From Leadbetterella lacunae (GTDB taxonomy: Bacteria > Bacteroidota > Bacteroidia > Cytophagales > Spirosomataceae): a stretch of DNA of 64,000 bases. Positions 18,248-28,186 of this stretch are shown one piece after another (position 1 is the first letter of the stretch; every line of letters starts with the position of its first letter). The notes under the pieces are model-generated. The model was not told the DNA's origin. It saw nothing but the letters and a program-made list of their open reading frames with translations, and searched no databases. Position numbers and translations under genes: made by a program. Location: positions 4,092,001 through 4,156,000 of the forward strand of contig NZ_JBHRYQ010000001.1 in assembly GCF_042649125.1 (NCBI RefSeq), written 5' to 3'.

Positions 18248-19756
18248 TTAATATCGTTCAGACAGTAAGCCAATCATAGTTTTTATACCATCGAAGTAAT
18301 TTCCCAAGCGGAGGTTTTCGTTGGCACTGTGTTGGTTGTTGTCAGAGTTTACGGTCGGAATAATTACAGCCTCTACCCCAAGTTCGCTTACAAATGGCGA
18401 AATAGGAACCGAACCACCCATAGTAGGGAGTTTTACAACCTGAGCATTTGTAGTTTTGCTAATTGCTTTTTCAAGCCAAAGTCCATTTTTGCTTTGCATT
18501 TCAGTGCTAAATGCACCATAAGCTGGTCTTGTGTTAAACTTACAGATTAAGTTATGTTTTGCTCGTTCTTCGGGGCTGGGATCTTCGGTGGTGATGTAAA
18601 AGCCTTTAGAAACTATGTATTTCTTGAGCTTAGAGAGCAATGAGTCTGGATTACTTTGTTTTACTATCCGAATGTCTATTTCAGCTATTGCTGTATTTGG
18701 AATAATGGTAGCTGCAAGTTTTTCAACTTCACCAGACTTCAATCCTCTGATATTCAAAGAAGGGTAAATCAATGACTCTTGGTAGTTTTGGCCCACTTGG
18801 TCCGGGATTTTTATTCCCATTCGGGTGTTCAAGGCCGCGAGGTCGTCTGGTACAGTACTAATTTTCAGGCGAGTGGCATCGTCTAATTTAATACCTTCAT
18901 AAAATCCCGGAATGGTGACTCTTCCTTCGTCGTCTTTCATGTCTGCCAGCAGCTTGGCCATACGGAGTGCCGGGTTAGGAATGTAGTTTCCATAGTGGCC
19001 GCTGTGTAGAGGCAAATACGGCCCGTAAGTGGTTAATGTAACTGTGGAAATGCCTCTTGCTCCAAATGTAATAGTGGGCAAGTTAGACGCATGAGCGGGT
19101 CCGTCAAATATCAGAAGCAGGTCAGACTTAAGGTCAGATTTATATTGTTTTATTAGGGAAGGTAAGCTTACAGAGCCTTTTTCTTCTTCAAAATCTACCA
19201 CAATTTTTAAATTGTAATTGGGGCTAAGTTTTGAGGCCTCCATGGCATCTAAAGCAGCCAATAGCATCACGCCAGGCCCTTTGTCGTCAGATGATGCCCT
19301 TCCGAATATTCGCCATTCAGGGTCAATTTTCCCTTCTAATGAGCTGTAGGGTATTTCTTTCCAATCACCATTTGCATCTTTTTGTTTCAAAACAGGCTTA
19401 AATGGGTCTTCTTGAAACCATTCGCTGTTTTTTACGGGTTGACCGTCGGAGTGGTAATAAAACATGAGGGTAGGAGCCATCACATTTCTAGATTTTTTTT
19501 CTAACAGCAACACCGGTAAAGTTAGTGTAGGAAGCGTTCGGGCAGTAAATCCTCTTTGCTTAAACTGATTTTCTACCCAAGTGTAATTTTTTAAAATATC
19601 GGCTTTGTAGTTTGCATCGCAGGGAATAGAAAGGTATTCTTTCAAAGTGCTTAGATGCTTTCTTCCAAATTCTTGCGATAGTTTTTCGTAATCTAAATTT
19701 TGACTATAAGTTACTTTTGAAATCAAAAGGAGTACTACGACGATACTTTTTTTCAT
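18248..19756 (-). CDS. secreted M20 family metallopeptidase
   Basis: A 502-residue protein with a signal peptide ending near Ser18-Gln19. It has the M20 zinc-ligand pattern: YYHSDGQPV (His and Asp), SSDDKGPG (bridging Asp), and DFEEEKGS (catalytic Glu with ligand Glu). The family includes dipeptidases and carboxypeptidases; the insertion between the second and third motifs is the dimerisation domain. It lies next to an exported M28 peptidase in the same direction with a 26-base gap, so both probably serve periplasmic peptide breakdown. Confidence 0.85.
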   Translation of the reverse strand: MKKSIVVVLLLISKVTYSQNLDYEKLSQEFGRKHLSTLKEYLSIPCDANYKADILKNYTWVENQFKQRGFTARTLPTLTLPVLLLEKKSRNVMAPTLMFYYHSDGQPVKNSEWFQEDPFKPVLKQKDANGDWKEIPYSSLEGKIDPEWRIFGRASSDDKGPGVMLLAALDAMEASKLSPNYNLKIVVDFEEEKGSVSLPSLIKQYKSDLKSDLLLIFDGPAHASNLPTITFGARGISTVTLTTYGPYLPLHSGHYGNYIPNPALRMAKLLADMKDDEGRVTIPGFYEGIKLDDATRLKISTVPDDLAALNTRMGIKIPDQVGQNYQESLIYPSLNIRGLKSGEVEKLAATIIPNTAIAEIDIRIVKQSNPDSLLSKLKKYIVSKGFYITTEDPSPEERAKHNLICKFNTRPAYGAFSTEMQSKNGLWLEKAISKTTNAQVVKLPTMGGSVPISPFVSELGVEAVIIPTVNSDNNQHSANENLRLGNYFDGIKTMIGLLSERY

Positions 19757-19782
19757 TTTTTTAGGTAGGTTTTATTTGGGCT

Positions 19783-20814
19783 TTACAAGTTTGCGTTTTC
19801 TTTCAGAAAAGTAAACATTAATGTTTTACCAACCGCACTTAAAGTGGTTTTGTCTATGGTGTCTATGTTATCACCATGTGTATGATGATGTTCAAAAAAA
19901 GTATTTTCTGTAGGTCTTAAATCTATGATGTCTATCATCGGTATTTTAGCATTTTGAATCACAGGTACGTGGTCGTCAGTAAGGGAGCCGCCTTCTTGCG
20001 AAACAAAAAACTGACTGAAGCCCAGCTCTGAGGCATTGGCCCAGATGCTGTTTACCACACTTGGGGCAACTTGCATAGAAACACCTTCATGTCTAAACGT
20101 AGCATCTTTGGCACCCACCATATCTAACAAAATGCCATAAAAAGCAGTATAGTTTGGCTTGTGGAGGTTTTTAGACCAATATTCTGACCCTAAGCAATAG
20201 CCTCCGTATGGGTGCTTAACTTCTTTGGTGTAGCTTTCGGGTGCACCCCAGTCTTCGGCGTCAAATAATATAAAGTCAACGCCTAGGTTTGACATGGATG
20301 AGTCTGCGGTAAGTTGTCTCGCTATTTCTATCATAACCCCAACGCCACTCGCTCCATCGTTTGCTCCATCTATAGCTCCGGTCTTGTTTGAGGGGTCTTT
20401 GTCTGCAAAAGGCCTAGAGTCCCAATGCGAGCTTAAAATTATTCTTTTGGTAGCTTTTGGGTTAAAACTAGCTATGATATTTCGGGCAGGAATTGACTTA
20501 TTATCGTAAGTGATAGCCGTAAAGTTTTGATTTATGACCTCTAATCCCATGCTTTTAAATTTATTTGAAAGCCAATCGCCACATTTTTTATGAGCAGCAG
20601 TGCCAGGTACTCTCGGCCCAAAGTTTACTTGTTTTTCTACATAAGCAAAGGCCGAGTCAGAATTAAACTCGGGAGCTTTTATAGGTGTGCTATTGGTTTT
20701 ACTATCAATTATTTCTGAGTTTGAGGTTGTGTTTTCGCTGCTGTTGTTTTTGCAGTTAAATAACGTGAGTGTAGTAAAAAAAACTACACATATTCTACTG
20801 AATTTAGATTTCAT
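19783..20814 (-). CDS. lipoprotein M28 family peptidase
   Basis: A zinc peptidase of the M28 clan, close to glutaminyl-peptide cyclotransferase-like members. I chose the ATG at 20814 because it gives a proper lipoprotein signal ending L-F-N-C and a -7 box lies 19 bases upstream. A longer reading frame runs back to 20940 but would add a non-signal leader. Metal ligands appear in SSHWDSRPF, DGANDGASG, DAEDWG and HTHGDNIDTID. It should be anchored in the periplasm or at the outer membrane. Confidence 0.85.
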   Translation of the reverse strand: MKSKFSRICVVFFTTLTLFNCKNNSSENTTSNSEIIDSKTNSTPIKAPEFNSDSAFAYVEKQVNFGPRVPGTAAHKKCGDWLSNKFKSMGLEVINQNFTAITYDNKSIPARNIIASFNPKATKRIILSSHWDSRPFADKDPSNKTGAIDGANDGASGVGVMIEIARQLTADSSMSNLGVDFILFDAEDWGAPESYTKEVKHPYGGYCLGSEYWSKNLHKPNYTAFYGILLDMVGAKDATFRHEGVSMQVAPSVVNSIWANASELGFSQFFVSQEGGSLTDDHVPVIQNAKIPMIDIIDLRPTENTFFEHHHTHGDNIDTIDKTTLSAVGKTLMFTFLKENANL

Positions 20815-20832
20815 TTCGTTCTTTATTTTTAA

Positions 20833-20840
20833 CAAAAATA
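20833..20840 (-). promoter_or_regulatory. -7 box deciding the M28 peptidase start
   Basis: The minus strand reads TATTTTTG, an exact -7 match, 19 bases before the ATG at 20814; it lies inside the longer open frame, arguing against the upstream start. Confidence 0.45.
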
Positions 20841-20946
20841 ATGTAATTCTTAAAGTAAATGAATTTTTTGGCACAGTATTTGAAAATTGTACTATCAAAC
20901 GTCGAATAATATCGATTGTTGCTTTTCTAATATAACCCATAAAAAG

Positions 20947-21759
20947 ATGAAAAAAACTGTATTCTCTTTCCTAAGTATTGTATTTGTGTTTGTCCTGTGT
21001 TCATTTTATAATCCCGAAAATAATTCTAACGTTTACGAATATTCGATTTTTGGTGATAAATACGCAAATACCCCAGTTTTAGATAATAAGCTAACCAAGC
21101 AAGTTTATTATATCATAAGCGGCCACGGTGGGCCAGACCCAGGTGCGGTAGCTACTGTAGACGGCAAAAAAATATGTGAAGACGAGTATGCTTACGACGT
21201 AAGTTTACGCCTAGCGAGAAATCTGATAAGTCATGGAGCTAAAGTGTACATGATTGTTAGAGACGAAAACGACGGCATTAGAGACGACATGTATTTAGAA
21301 ATGGACAAAGACGAAGTAGTTTGGGGCGGAGACGCTATTCCAAGAAACCAGTCGGAGCGATTACGTCAAAGAACAAGAATCATTAATGACCTATATGCTG
21401 AAAATGCTCGTAAAGGATACAAAAAACAACGCGTAATAGAGACACACGTTGACTCAAGATACTCAGATCATAAAGTAGATATATTTTTCTATTACAATGA
21501 TCAAAATCACGAGAGCCATATTATGGCAAGCAAAATGTACGAAACAATAAAAGGTAAATACGAAGAAGTGCAGTCAGGAAGAGGGTATTTTGGAGAAGTG
21601 AAGCCACGAAGCCTTTGGACTATCAAGCAGTCAGAGCCACCAGTAGTATTTATAGAATTAGGAAATATTACAAACGAGTTTGACAGAAAGAGATTGTTAG
21701 TCGCAGACAACAGACAGGCAATTGCCAACTGGTTTGCACTCGGCTTATTAGACGACTAG
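20947..21759 (+). CDS. N-acetylmuramoyl-L-alanine amidase-like exported protein
   Basis: Starting at the ATG at 20947 the protein has 270 residues and an N-terminal signal with a hydrophobic core. The Amidase_3 pattern is visible: SGHGGPDPGA (Zn His), DEYAYDVSL (Zn Glu), ETHVDSR (Zn His) and VVFIELGNITN (catalytic Glu). It should cleave the amide bond between muramic acid and the stem peptide. The upstream ATG at 20887 would add a leader that overlaps the divergent gene's promoter region, so it is less likely. Confidence 0.82.
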   Translation: MKKTVFSFLSIVFVFVLCSFYNPENNSNVYEYSIFGDKYANTPVLDNKLTKQVYYIISGHGGPDPGAVATVDGKKICEDEYAYDVSLRLARNLISHGAKVYMIVRDENDGIRDDMYLEMDKDEVVWGGDAIPRNQSERLRQRTRIINDLYAENARKGYKKQRVIETHVDSRYSDHKVDIFFYYNDQNHESHIMASKMYETIKGKYEEVQSGRGYFGEVKPRSLWTIKQSEPPVVFIELGNITNEFDRKRLLVADNRQAIANWFALGLLDD

Positions 21760-21849
21760 GATTAATTATAACAATAGATTGAAATTTGCTGGGAGCCACA
21801 AGCTTCTGGCATTTTTCGTTTTAGACCTTATGCTTTTTTTACACAAAAA

Positions 21850-21875
21850 AAAGGAAGAACCGAGGCTCTTCCTTT
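21850..21875. terminator. terminator between the amidase gene and cysS
   Basis: AAAGGAAGA (21850-21858) pairs with TCTTCCTTT (21867-21875) around an eight-base loop, with A-rich and T-rich flanks, between convergent genes. Confidence 0.75.
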
Positions 21876-21898
21876 CTGTATGAAAATACGATTTTCTT

Positions 21899-23395
21899 TT
21901 ATTCTTCCCAAGCCCAGTCTATGCGGTGTTTCATGTCTTTTATGGTCATGCCGTTAGCTTTAAAATAAGCTCTGATTTGGTCAACTTTGTCGTACTGCTG
22001 GTTGGCTTTGTATTCTCTGTAAAGTTCTAACATACCAAGTACCACCACTTCGTCGTTGCCAAGTTGTTCTTCTTTTAAACCTAAAATTTCTTCTATAAAA
22101 ACCACATAAAATTTAACGAGCTTATCGAAAACTTCCTCGCCCAAGGCAGCAGGAGCCAATTGTTTCATGTATAACATGTTGATATATTTCAAAAACGTAA
22201 ACAACTGAGCTATGGCTACAGCCGTATTTAGGTCGTCGTTTAGTGCTTCGTAAAAGGCATCGTATGCTTTGTTGATTTCAGCTATTTTTTTCTCGTCTAA
22301 TGCTATTGTTTCCTCAGAAGTTTCATAAGTCAATGTTTTCGAAATTCGAAGTCCATTTATTAATCTCCTGTATCCTTTCTGAGCGGCTTTTAGGGCGTCG
22401 TTAGAAAAGTCTAAAGTAGACCTATACTGCGACTGAAGCATAAAGAATCTAACGGTCATTGGGCTGTAGGCTTGCTCGAGTAGTGGGTGACTTCCTGCAA
22501 AAAGTTCAGCAGGCAAGAAGCTGTTGCCGAGCGACTTAGACATTTTTTGCCCATTTACGGTTAGCATATTAGAGTGCATCCAATATTTAACCGGATTGAT
22601 ACCCGTTAGGCCAGTTCCTTGAGCTATTTCACATTCGTGGTGTGGAAACTTTAGGTCCATGCCGCCACCGTGAATATCAAATTGGTTGCCCAAGTATTTG
22701 GTGCTCATGCAGGTACACTCCAAGTGCCAGCCTGGAAATCCCATTCCCCAAGGCGAAGGCCACTGCATGATATGTTCAGGAGCGGCTTTTTTCCAAATTG
22801 CAAAATCTAAAGGATTCCGCTTTTCAGACTGCCCGTCAAGTTCACGCGTTTCATTCAAAAGGTCCTCTAATATTCTTCCTGAAAGCTTGCCGTAGTTATG
22901 GCCACCTTCGTTATATTTATTTATGTCAAAATACACCGAACCGTGTGATTCATAGGCCAGGCCTTTTTCTATCAAGCTCTTCACAGCTTCTATTTGCTCT
23001 ACCATGTGACCGGTAGCCGAAGGTTCGATATTTGGCGGTAAAAAATTGAAACTTTCTAATACTTTATGGAAATCGTTGGTGTAGCGTTGTACAATTTCCA
23101 TAGGCTCCAGTTGCTCTAGTTTGGCCATTTTGCCTATTTTGTCTTCGCCTTCGTCGCCATCACCTACTAAGTGACCCACATCGGTTATGTTTCTTACATA
23201 TCTGACTTTATAGCCGCAGTGAAGGAGGTATCTATAGAGCACATCGAAAGTTAAAAATGTGCGGACATTGCCCAGGTGTACGTAGTTATATACAGTAGGA
23301 CCACACACGTACATGCCCACATATCCAGGTGTTATCGGTTCAAAAACTTCCTTTTTTCTATTAAGGGTATTATATATTTTTAGATTTTGCATCAA
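21899..23395 (-). CDS. cysS: cysteinyl-tRNA synthetase
   Basis: A 498-residue class I synthetase. The zinc-binding MYVCGPTVY at residues 28-36 and the HLGN form of the HIGH motif lie near the N-terminus. GMDLKFPHHECEIAQ is in the catalytic domain and KMSKS follows. All are intact and the length is normal. A -7 box is present upstream on the same strand at 23415-23422. Confidence 0.97.
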   Translation of the reverse strand: MMQNLKIYNTLNRKKEVFEPITPGYVGMYVCGPTVYNYVHLGNVRTFLTFDVLYRYLLHCGYKVRYVRNITDVGHLVGDGDEGEDKIGKMAKLEQLEPMEIVQRYTNDFHKVLESFNFLPPNIEPSATGHMVEQIEAVKSLIEKGLAYESHGSVYFDINKYNEGGHNYGKLSGRILEDLLNETRELDGQSEKRNPLDFAIWKKAAPEHIMQWPSPWGMGFPGWHLECTCMSTKYLGNQFDIHGGGMDLKFPHHECEIAQGTGLTGINPVKYWMHSNMLTVNGQKMSKSLGNSFLPAELFAGSHPLLEQAYSPMTVRFFMLQSQYRSTLDFSNDALKAAQKGYRRLINGLRISKTLTYETSEETIALDEKKIAEINKAYDAFYEALNDDLNTAVAIAQLFTFLKYINMLYMKQLAPAALGEEVFDKLVKFYVVFIEEILGLKEEQLGNDEVVVLGMLELYREYKANQQYDKVDQIRAYFKANGMTIKDMKHRIDWAWEE

Positions 23396-23414
23396 TTTGA
23401 TTTTATCTTCGTTA

Positions 23415-23422
23415 CAAATTTA
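23415..23422 (-). promoter_or_regulatory. -7 box upstream of cysS
   Basis: The minus strand reads TAAATTTG, an exact -7 match 20 bases before the start codon; no -33 element is clear. Confidence 0.4.
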
Positions 23423-23558
23423 GTGTGATTTGCCTAAATATTTTATGTTTAAACATCCATTAAAGTTAATACAAAAAAAATACATAAGTTTTAGTTCCAA
23501 TTTAAACCTTTCTAAAGTTTAAAGAGTACATAAGCTATATATCTCCCTAAAAACAAAT

Positions 23559-24641
23559 ATGCAAAGTAGATTAGTTTTCGTTGTTTTCGCTTTCATCTCT
23601 ATTTCCGCTTTCTCACAAAATGCCGATACTCTCAAACATAAACTACTTAGAGACAAAAGTATTGTGGTTTTGCCTGTAGTTTTTAGACTGCCCGAAACCC
23701 GCTGGGGAGCAGGAGTTGGAGGGAGTGCGAGTTTTAACTTTACCAAGGATTCTTCGTGGGCGAAGCCTTCGCAGGTAACTTTTGGCCTTACTTTTACCCA
23801 AAATAAGCAGATATTGTTTTTTGTGCCTTTTAAGATTTTCTCAAAAAATAATACATATTATTTTAACTCCGAAAACGGATGGTATAGGTATAACTACATT
23901 TATTCGGGCATAGGAGAAAACAAAGTGAAAGACGAAAAGTTTGATACCGATTATTTTAGGTTTAGATTTTTGGCGGCAAAACATATTAATGCTACTACGT
24001 ATTTGGGAGCAAGGATAAATTTTGAAAATTATAGAATCACTGGAACCCAAGAAGGGGGCGAATTAAGCTCAGGAATTATAAATGGGTCGGATTATTCAAG
24101 GACCTCGGGTATAGGTTTAAGTTTAATTAAAGATACGAGAGATGCGGTTTTTTACCCTACGAAAGGGATTTTTGGTGAAGCCTACGTAGTGCCTTCCAAT
24201 AAAATTTTCGGAGCGAATCGGAATTTTGTAAAAATATCAGTAGATGTTTCAAAATACGCCAGTTTGGGCAAAAAGACCGTTTGGGCAAACAATGTGGTGG
24301 GTATTTCTAATATCGGCGATGTGCCATTTAATCAGTTGGCTTTTTTGGGAGGTCAAAATCGACTCAGGGGTATATACGAAGGATATTTTAGAGATAAAAA
24401 TGCCTTGATACTGCAAACCGAGTTTCGTCAGGAAATTTGGAAGATTATTGGAGCCGCTGCTTTTGGTAGTGTAGCTTTTTTAGGAAATGAAACGAGTATA
24501 TTACGAATGAACCTTCCAAAATACACCTATGGTGCAGGTCTTAGAATAGCCACAAAAAATCATTTGAATTTAAGACTTGACTATGCACTTTCGCCGTATC
24601 ACAGCGGGAATTTTTATGCTACTATCGGCGAAGCTTTTTAA
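23559..24641 (+). CDS. Omp85/BamA-type outer-membrane barrel protein
   Basis: A 360-residue protein with a signal peptide ending near Ser19-Gln20. It consists only of the 16-stranded barrel part of the Omp85 superfamily, including the NRLRGIYEGYFRDKNALILQ stretch that resembles the conserved L6 region and final strands. No POTRA repeats are visible, so it is a short member, not the essential BamA. The role may be transport or surface display of a lipid or protein. Confidence 0.8.
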   Translation: MQSRLVFVVFAFISISAFSQNADTLKHKLLRDKSIVVLPVVFRLPETRWGAGVGGSASFNFTKDSSWAKPSQVTFGLTFTQNKQILFFVPFKIFSKNNTYYFNSENGWYRYNYIYSGIGENKVKDEKFDTDYFRFRFLAAKHINATTYLGARINFENYRITGTQEGGELSSGIINGSDYSRTSGIGLSLIKDTRDAVFYPTKGIFGEAYVVPSNKIFGANRNFVKISVDVSKYASLGKKTVWANNVVGISNIGDVPFNQLAFLGGQNRLRGIYEGYFRDKNALILQTEFRQEIWKIIGAAAFGSVAFLGNETSILRMNLPKYTYGAGLRIATKNHLNLRLDYALSPYHSGNFYATIGEAF

Positions 24642-24671
24642 TTGTTTTTTTGGTAGTTATTAAAACTAAAA

Positions 24672-24721
24672 CAATCTCTTCTGGTGTATCAGGCAAAATA
24701 AAGGCTGTGCAAGAGAGATTG
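24672..24721 (+). repeat. inverted repeat in the leader of the SGNH lipoprotein gene
   Basis: CAATCTCT at 24672-24679 is an exact inverted copy of AGAGATTG at 24714-24721, spaced by 34 bases, 60 bases before the start codon. It may be a leader hairpin or a terminator remnant; no T-tract follows. Confidence 0.35.
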
Positions 24722-24780
24722 GGTTACCTAAGCTAAAGATTTTTGTTAAATTGCATCTCAAAGAATATTATCCTTTCAAA

Positions 24781-25461
24781 ATGAAAAAAATAGCAGTTTT
24801 TTTACTTTCTGTAATCGTGTTTTCGTGTTCCCCAACTCGTAAATACGAGAAAACGGCTAAGTCATGGGAGCCCGAAATTCAGAAACTAGAGGCCAAAGAC
24901 AAAATTGAAAAAGATCCTGAAAACGCTGTTTTGTTTATTGGAAGTTCGAGCATTAGGCTTTGGAAAAACATAGAAAAAGACATGGCTCCATATCCGGTGA
25001 TTCAGCGTGGATATGGTGGGGCAAAATTTACTGATTTAATTGTTTTTACCAAAAGAATAGTGGAGCCTCACAAGTTTAGAGCGGTTGCGATTTTTGTAGC
25101 AAATGATATCAGTGGATCCAAAGACGACAAAACTCCAAGAGAAGTATTGGGTCTGTTTAAAGGCGTTGAGAAAATCATCAGAAAGAAAAATAAGAATCAA
25201 CCTATATTTTTTATTGCCATAACGCCTACCATGTCTCGCTGGCAGGTTTGGCCACAAATAAGAGAGGCAAATGCTTTGATAGAATCTTACTGTAAAACCA
25301 AGAAAAACCTGTTTTTTATAAATACAGAAGCAGCATATTTGGGTGCTGACGGAAAACCAATCGACGAGTATTTTATAAGTGATAAATTGCACCAAACCCA
25401 AAAAGGATACGATGTTTGGGCAAAAGCCATAAAAAGTGAATTTGATCAGGTTTTGAAATAA
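24781..25461 (+). CDS. SGNH/GDSL-family esterase lipoprotein
   Basis: From the ATG at 24781 the protein has 226 residues and a lipobox F-S-C. SGNH blocks are present: LFIGSSSIRLW (Ser nucleophile), RGYGGAKF (Gly), VANDIS (Asn) and DKLHQTQKGY (Asp and His). It should remove acyl groups from an unknown substrate outside the cytoplasm. It precedes a lactonase and an FGGY sugar kinase in the same direction (60- and 34-base gaps), suggesting a sugar-related unit. Confidence 0.82.
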   Translation: MKKIAVFLLSVIVFSCSPTRKYEKTAKSWEPEIQKLEAKDKIEKDPENAVLFIGSSSIRLWKNIEKDMAPYPVIQRGYGGAKFTDLIVFTKRIVEPHKFRAVAIFVANDISGSKDDKTPREVLGLFKGVEKIIRKKNKNQPIFFIAITPTMSRWQVWPQIREANALIESYCKTKKNLFFINTEAAYLGADGKPIDEYFISDKLHQTQKGYDVWAKAIKSEFDQVLK

Positions 25462-25521
25462 AAACTGTACCGATATTTGTGAAATGATTCGAAGAATTTA
25501 ATAACCTTAGAAAGCCCAAAA

Positions 25522-26643
25522 ATGAAAATTAAATTAATTGTTGCCGTATTAATCTCCATGTTAGTTTCTTGCTCAGTAAGCAAAGAGTCAAAGCAAAAGG
25601 GAAAAACCTATAGGTTTTTAGTTGGAGATTATTCTAAAAAAGGGGCTGAAGGGGTTTATTTCTGTGAGTTTAATCCCACCGAAAAAAGCACGAAAATAAT
25701 TAGTCATTCTCCCGAATTAGAAGACCCTTCGTTTTTGGCCATAAGTGCCGACCAAAAACACGTCTATGCCATTTGTGAAACCAAAGGCGGAAGCGTGAAA
25801 AGTTTTGGGTTTGATGAAAAAACGGGTGCATTTACCTTTAAAAACATGGTGAGTTCGGGTGGAGCACATCCGTGTTACATTACATTAGACAAAACTGGCA
25901 AGTGGGCGTTTACTGGAAACTATACAGGCGGTAGTTTGGCTGTATTGCCTGTCAAAGCCGACGGCAGTTTAGAAGAGCCAAGTCAAACTATACAGCATGT
26001 AGGTTCGGGGCCAAACAAAAGTAGGCAAGAGAAGCCGCATGTGCATTCGGTTAATATTTCACCTGATAATAAAAATTTGTATGTAGCTGATTTGGGTACG
26101 GATATCGTGACCAATTATGCATTTGACGAGGTTACATGTAAGTTAAGTAAAGTGCAAGAAATGCCCGTAAAGGCGGGTTCGGGTCCTAGACATATTGCGT
26201 TTCATCCGAACCTTCCACTAATGTATGTGATACAAGAAATGGCGGGTATCATTACGCAATTTTCTGTAAAAGACGGAATGCTTACCAAAGTGGAGGAAGT
26301 GAGTACCTTGCCCAAAGACTTTAAAGGTGAAAACTCGTGTGCAGACATACACTTTTCGCCAGACGGAAAGTTTTTGTATGGCTCAAATCGCTTTTACGAC
26401 ATGATCGTTACTTTTGCAGTAGATGAGCAAACAGGAAAGTTAACGCAGCTTTCGCAAACTAGCGTAAAAGGCAAAGTGCCGCGTAATTTCGGAATTACGC
26501 CTGATGGCAAATACCTATTGGTGGCCAATCAGGAAACCGACAATATTGTGATATTTGAGCGAGATGCTAAAACCGGAGCTTTGAAAGACTTAAACCTTGA
26601 GTTAGAGATTTCGATGCCAGTTTGTATTAAGTTTTTAAAATAA
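25522..26643 (+). CDS. lactonase family lipoprotein, seven-bladed propeller
   Basis: A 373-residue protein with a lipobox L-V-S-C. The rest matches the lactonase (3-carboxymuconate-cyclase-like or 6-phosphogluconolactonase) propeller family, with repeated blades such as EDPSFLAISADQKHVYAI, GSGPRHIAFHPNLP and CADIHFSPDGKFLYGSNR. As it is exported, the substrate is probably an extracellular sugar lactone rather than 6-phosphogluconolactone. It sits between the SGNH esterase and the FGGY kinase. Confidence 0.85.
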   Translation: MKIKLIVAVLISMLVSCSVSKESKQKGKTYRFLVGDYSKKGAEGVYFCEFNPTEKSTKIISHSPELEDPSFLAISADQKHVYAICETKGGSVKSFGFDEKTGAFTFKNMVSSGGAHPCYITLDKTGKWAFTGNYTGGSLAVLPVKADGSLEEPSQTIQHVGSGPNKSRQEKPHVHSVNISPDNKNLYVADLGTDIVTNYAFDEVTCKLSKVQEMPVKAGSGPRHIAFHPNLPLMYVIQEMAGIITQFSVKDGMLTKVEEVSTLPKDFKGENSCADIHFSPDGKFLYGSNRFYDMIVTFAVDEQTGKLTQLSQTSVKGKVPRNFGITPDGKYLLVANQETDNIVIFERDAKTGALKDLNLELEISMPVCIKFLK

Positions 26644-26677
26644 TTTTAAAGAAAAAAAATCTTCAGAAATAACAGAT

Positions 26678-28030
26678 ATGCAGAACATTTGTGCCGTCTT
26701 TGACATCGGAAAAACCAATAAAAAACTGTTGGCTTTTAATGAAAGCTTTGATGTAGTGTATGAACATCAAGTGGTGTTTGAAGAAGTCTTGGATGACGAC
26801 GGCGATGTCTGTGATGACCTAAAGGCATTGACAGAATGGGTACTTGCTCAAATAGAGGTCCTTAAGTCTAACACTGAATTTACGCTTAAAGCCTTAAATT
26901 TTTCGGCCTATGGTGCTAGTTTGGTACATATTGGTGCTAATCTACAGCCTGTTACGCCACTTTACAATTACCTCAAAGTAATGCCTCGTAAACTCAAAGA
27001 TGAGTTTTTGGCGAAGTATGGCCCAGCTGAAGATTTCTTTAGAGCGGTGGCTTCGCCAAACCTTGGCCTTTTGAACTCGGGCTTGCAGCTGTATTGGTTA
27101 AAATACGAGAAAGTGGAGTTTTTTAAACATGTCCGCTACTCGCTACATTTGCCTCAGTACCTTTCGTTTTTGTTTTCAGGAAAAGCTCAGGCTGAATTTA
27201 CGAGCATAGGCTGCCACACTGCCTTGTGGGATTTTGATGCATTTAAATACCACAATTGGGTAGAAGCAGAACGCCTAAAATCTATAAGCTTGGAACCTGT
27301 AAAGGCCTCAGAAACTGTAGAAGCGGAACAGGTGGTTGTTGGTCCTGGTATTCACGACAGCTCAGCGGCTTTGGTGCCTTATCTTAAGTCGGCTGAAGAC
27401 TTTGTTTTGATTTCTACTGGCACGTGGTGTATAACGCTCAATCCAAATAATCATACGGCATTGACCAATAAAGAATTGGAAAATGATGGATTGAATTTTA
27501 TCAGTTTTGAAGGAAAGACCGTAAGAGCAGCACGGTTGTTTTCAGGCAATGAGCACGAGAGACAAGTAAAGCACTTGGCTAGTTACTTTAGTGTATCCGA
27601 AGATTATTATAAAAACGTTAAGTTTGATTATAAACTGATTCAGCAGCTACGCAAAGCCCACAAACAAGTCATGCCTGACCAAGTGGAATTGGGGGAGCTT
27701 AGAGAATGTCCTTTTGTAGAGCGAAATATCAATATGTTTAGAACTTATGAAGAGGCTTATCACCAGTTTATAATGGATTTGGTAACGCAACAAATAGCAT
27801 CTACAAAACAAACTTTTGGAAACAATGCTCCTAAAAAGATATTTGTAGATGGAGGTTTTTCACGCAACGAAATCTTCATGAATTTACTTTCAGAGGCCTT
27901 CTTTAATATTGAAGTATACGCCTCAGAAGTAGCACAAGCTTCTGCATTGGGTGCGGCACTCGTTATCTCAGATGCCTGGACCAAACAGCCATTTGAAACC
28001 TCAAAACTTAAGCTAAAGAGGTATTTTTAA
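26678..28030 (+). CDS. FGGY-family carbohydrate kinase
   Basis: A 450-residue cytoplasmic sugar kinase of the FGGY family. The N-terminal phosphate motif FDIGKTNKK is seen at about residues 8-16, the ATP-binding STGTW segment in the middle, and VDGGFSRNEIFM in the C-terminal adenosine domain. The sugar (rhamnulose, fuculose, xylulose or another) cannot be told from sequence alone. It follows an exported esterase and lactonase, so it may phosphorylate the imported product. Confidence 0.85.
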   Translation: MQNICAVFDIGKTNKKLLAFNESFDVVYEHQVVFEEVLDDDGDVCDDLKALTEWVLAQIEVLKSNTEFTLKALNFSAYGASLVHIGANLQPVTPLYNYLKVMPRKLKDEFLAKYGPAEDFFRAVASPNLGLLNSGLQLYWLKYEKVEFFKHVRYSLHLPQYLSFLFSGKAQAEFTSIGCHTALWDFDAFKYHNWVEAERLKSISLEPVKASETVEAEQVVVGPGIHDSSAALVPYLKSAEDFVLISTGTWCITLNPNNHTALTNKELENDGLNFISFEGKTVRAARLFSGNEHERQVKHLASYFSVSEDYYKNVKFDYKLIQQLRKAHKQVMPDQVELGELRECPFVERNINMFRTYEEAYHQFIMDLVTQQIASTKQTFGNNAPKKIFVDGGFSRNEIFMNLLSEAFFNIEVYASEVAQASALGAALVISDAWTKQPFETSKLKLKRYF

Positions 28031-28186
28031 GAACTGTAAAATTAGAGTTTATATAAAGTCATGTGTTTTTTGTTTTATATAAAAGCCCTGTTTTTTGCTA
28101 AAATGCTGAATTTTAAATAAATATTTGAGTTTTAACAACCAAAACCTTCTGACTTCCGTAAGTGTTACAAATAAAAAAAAAGTAAC

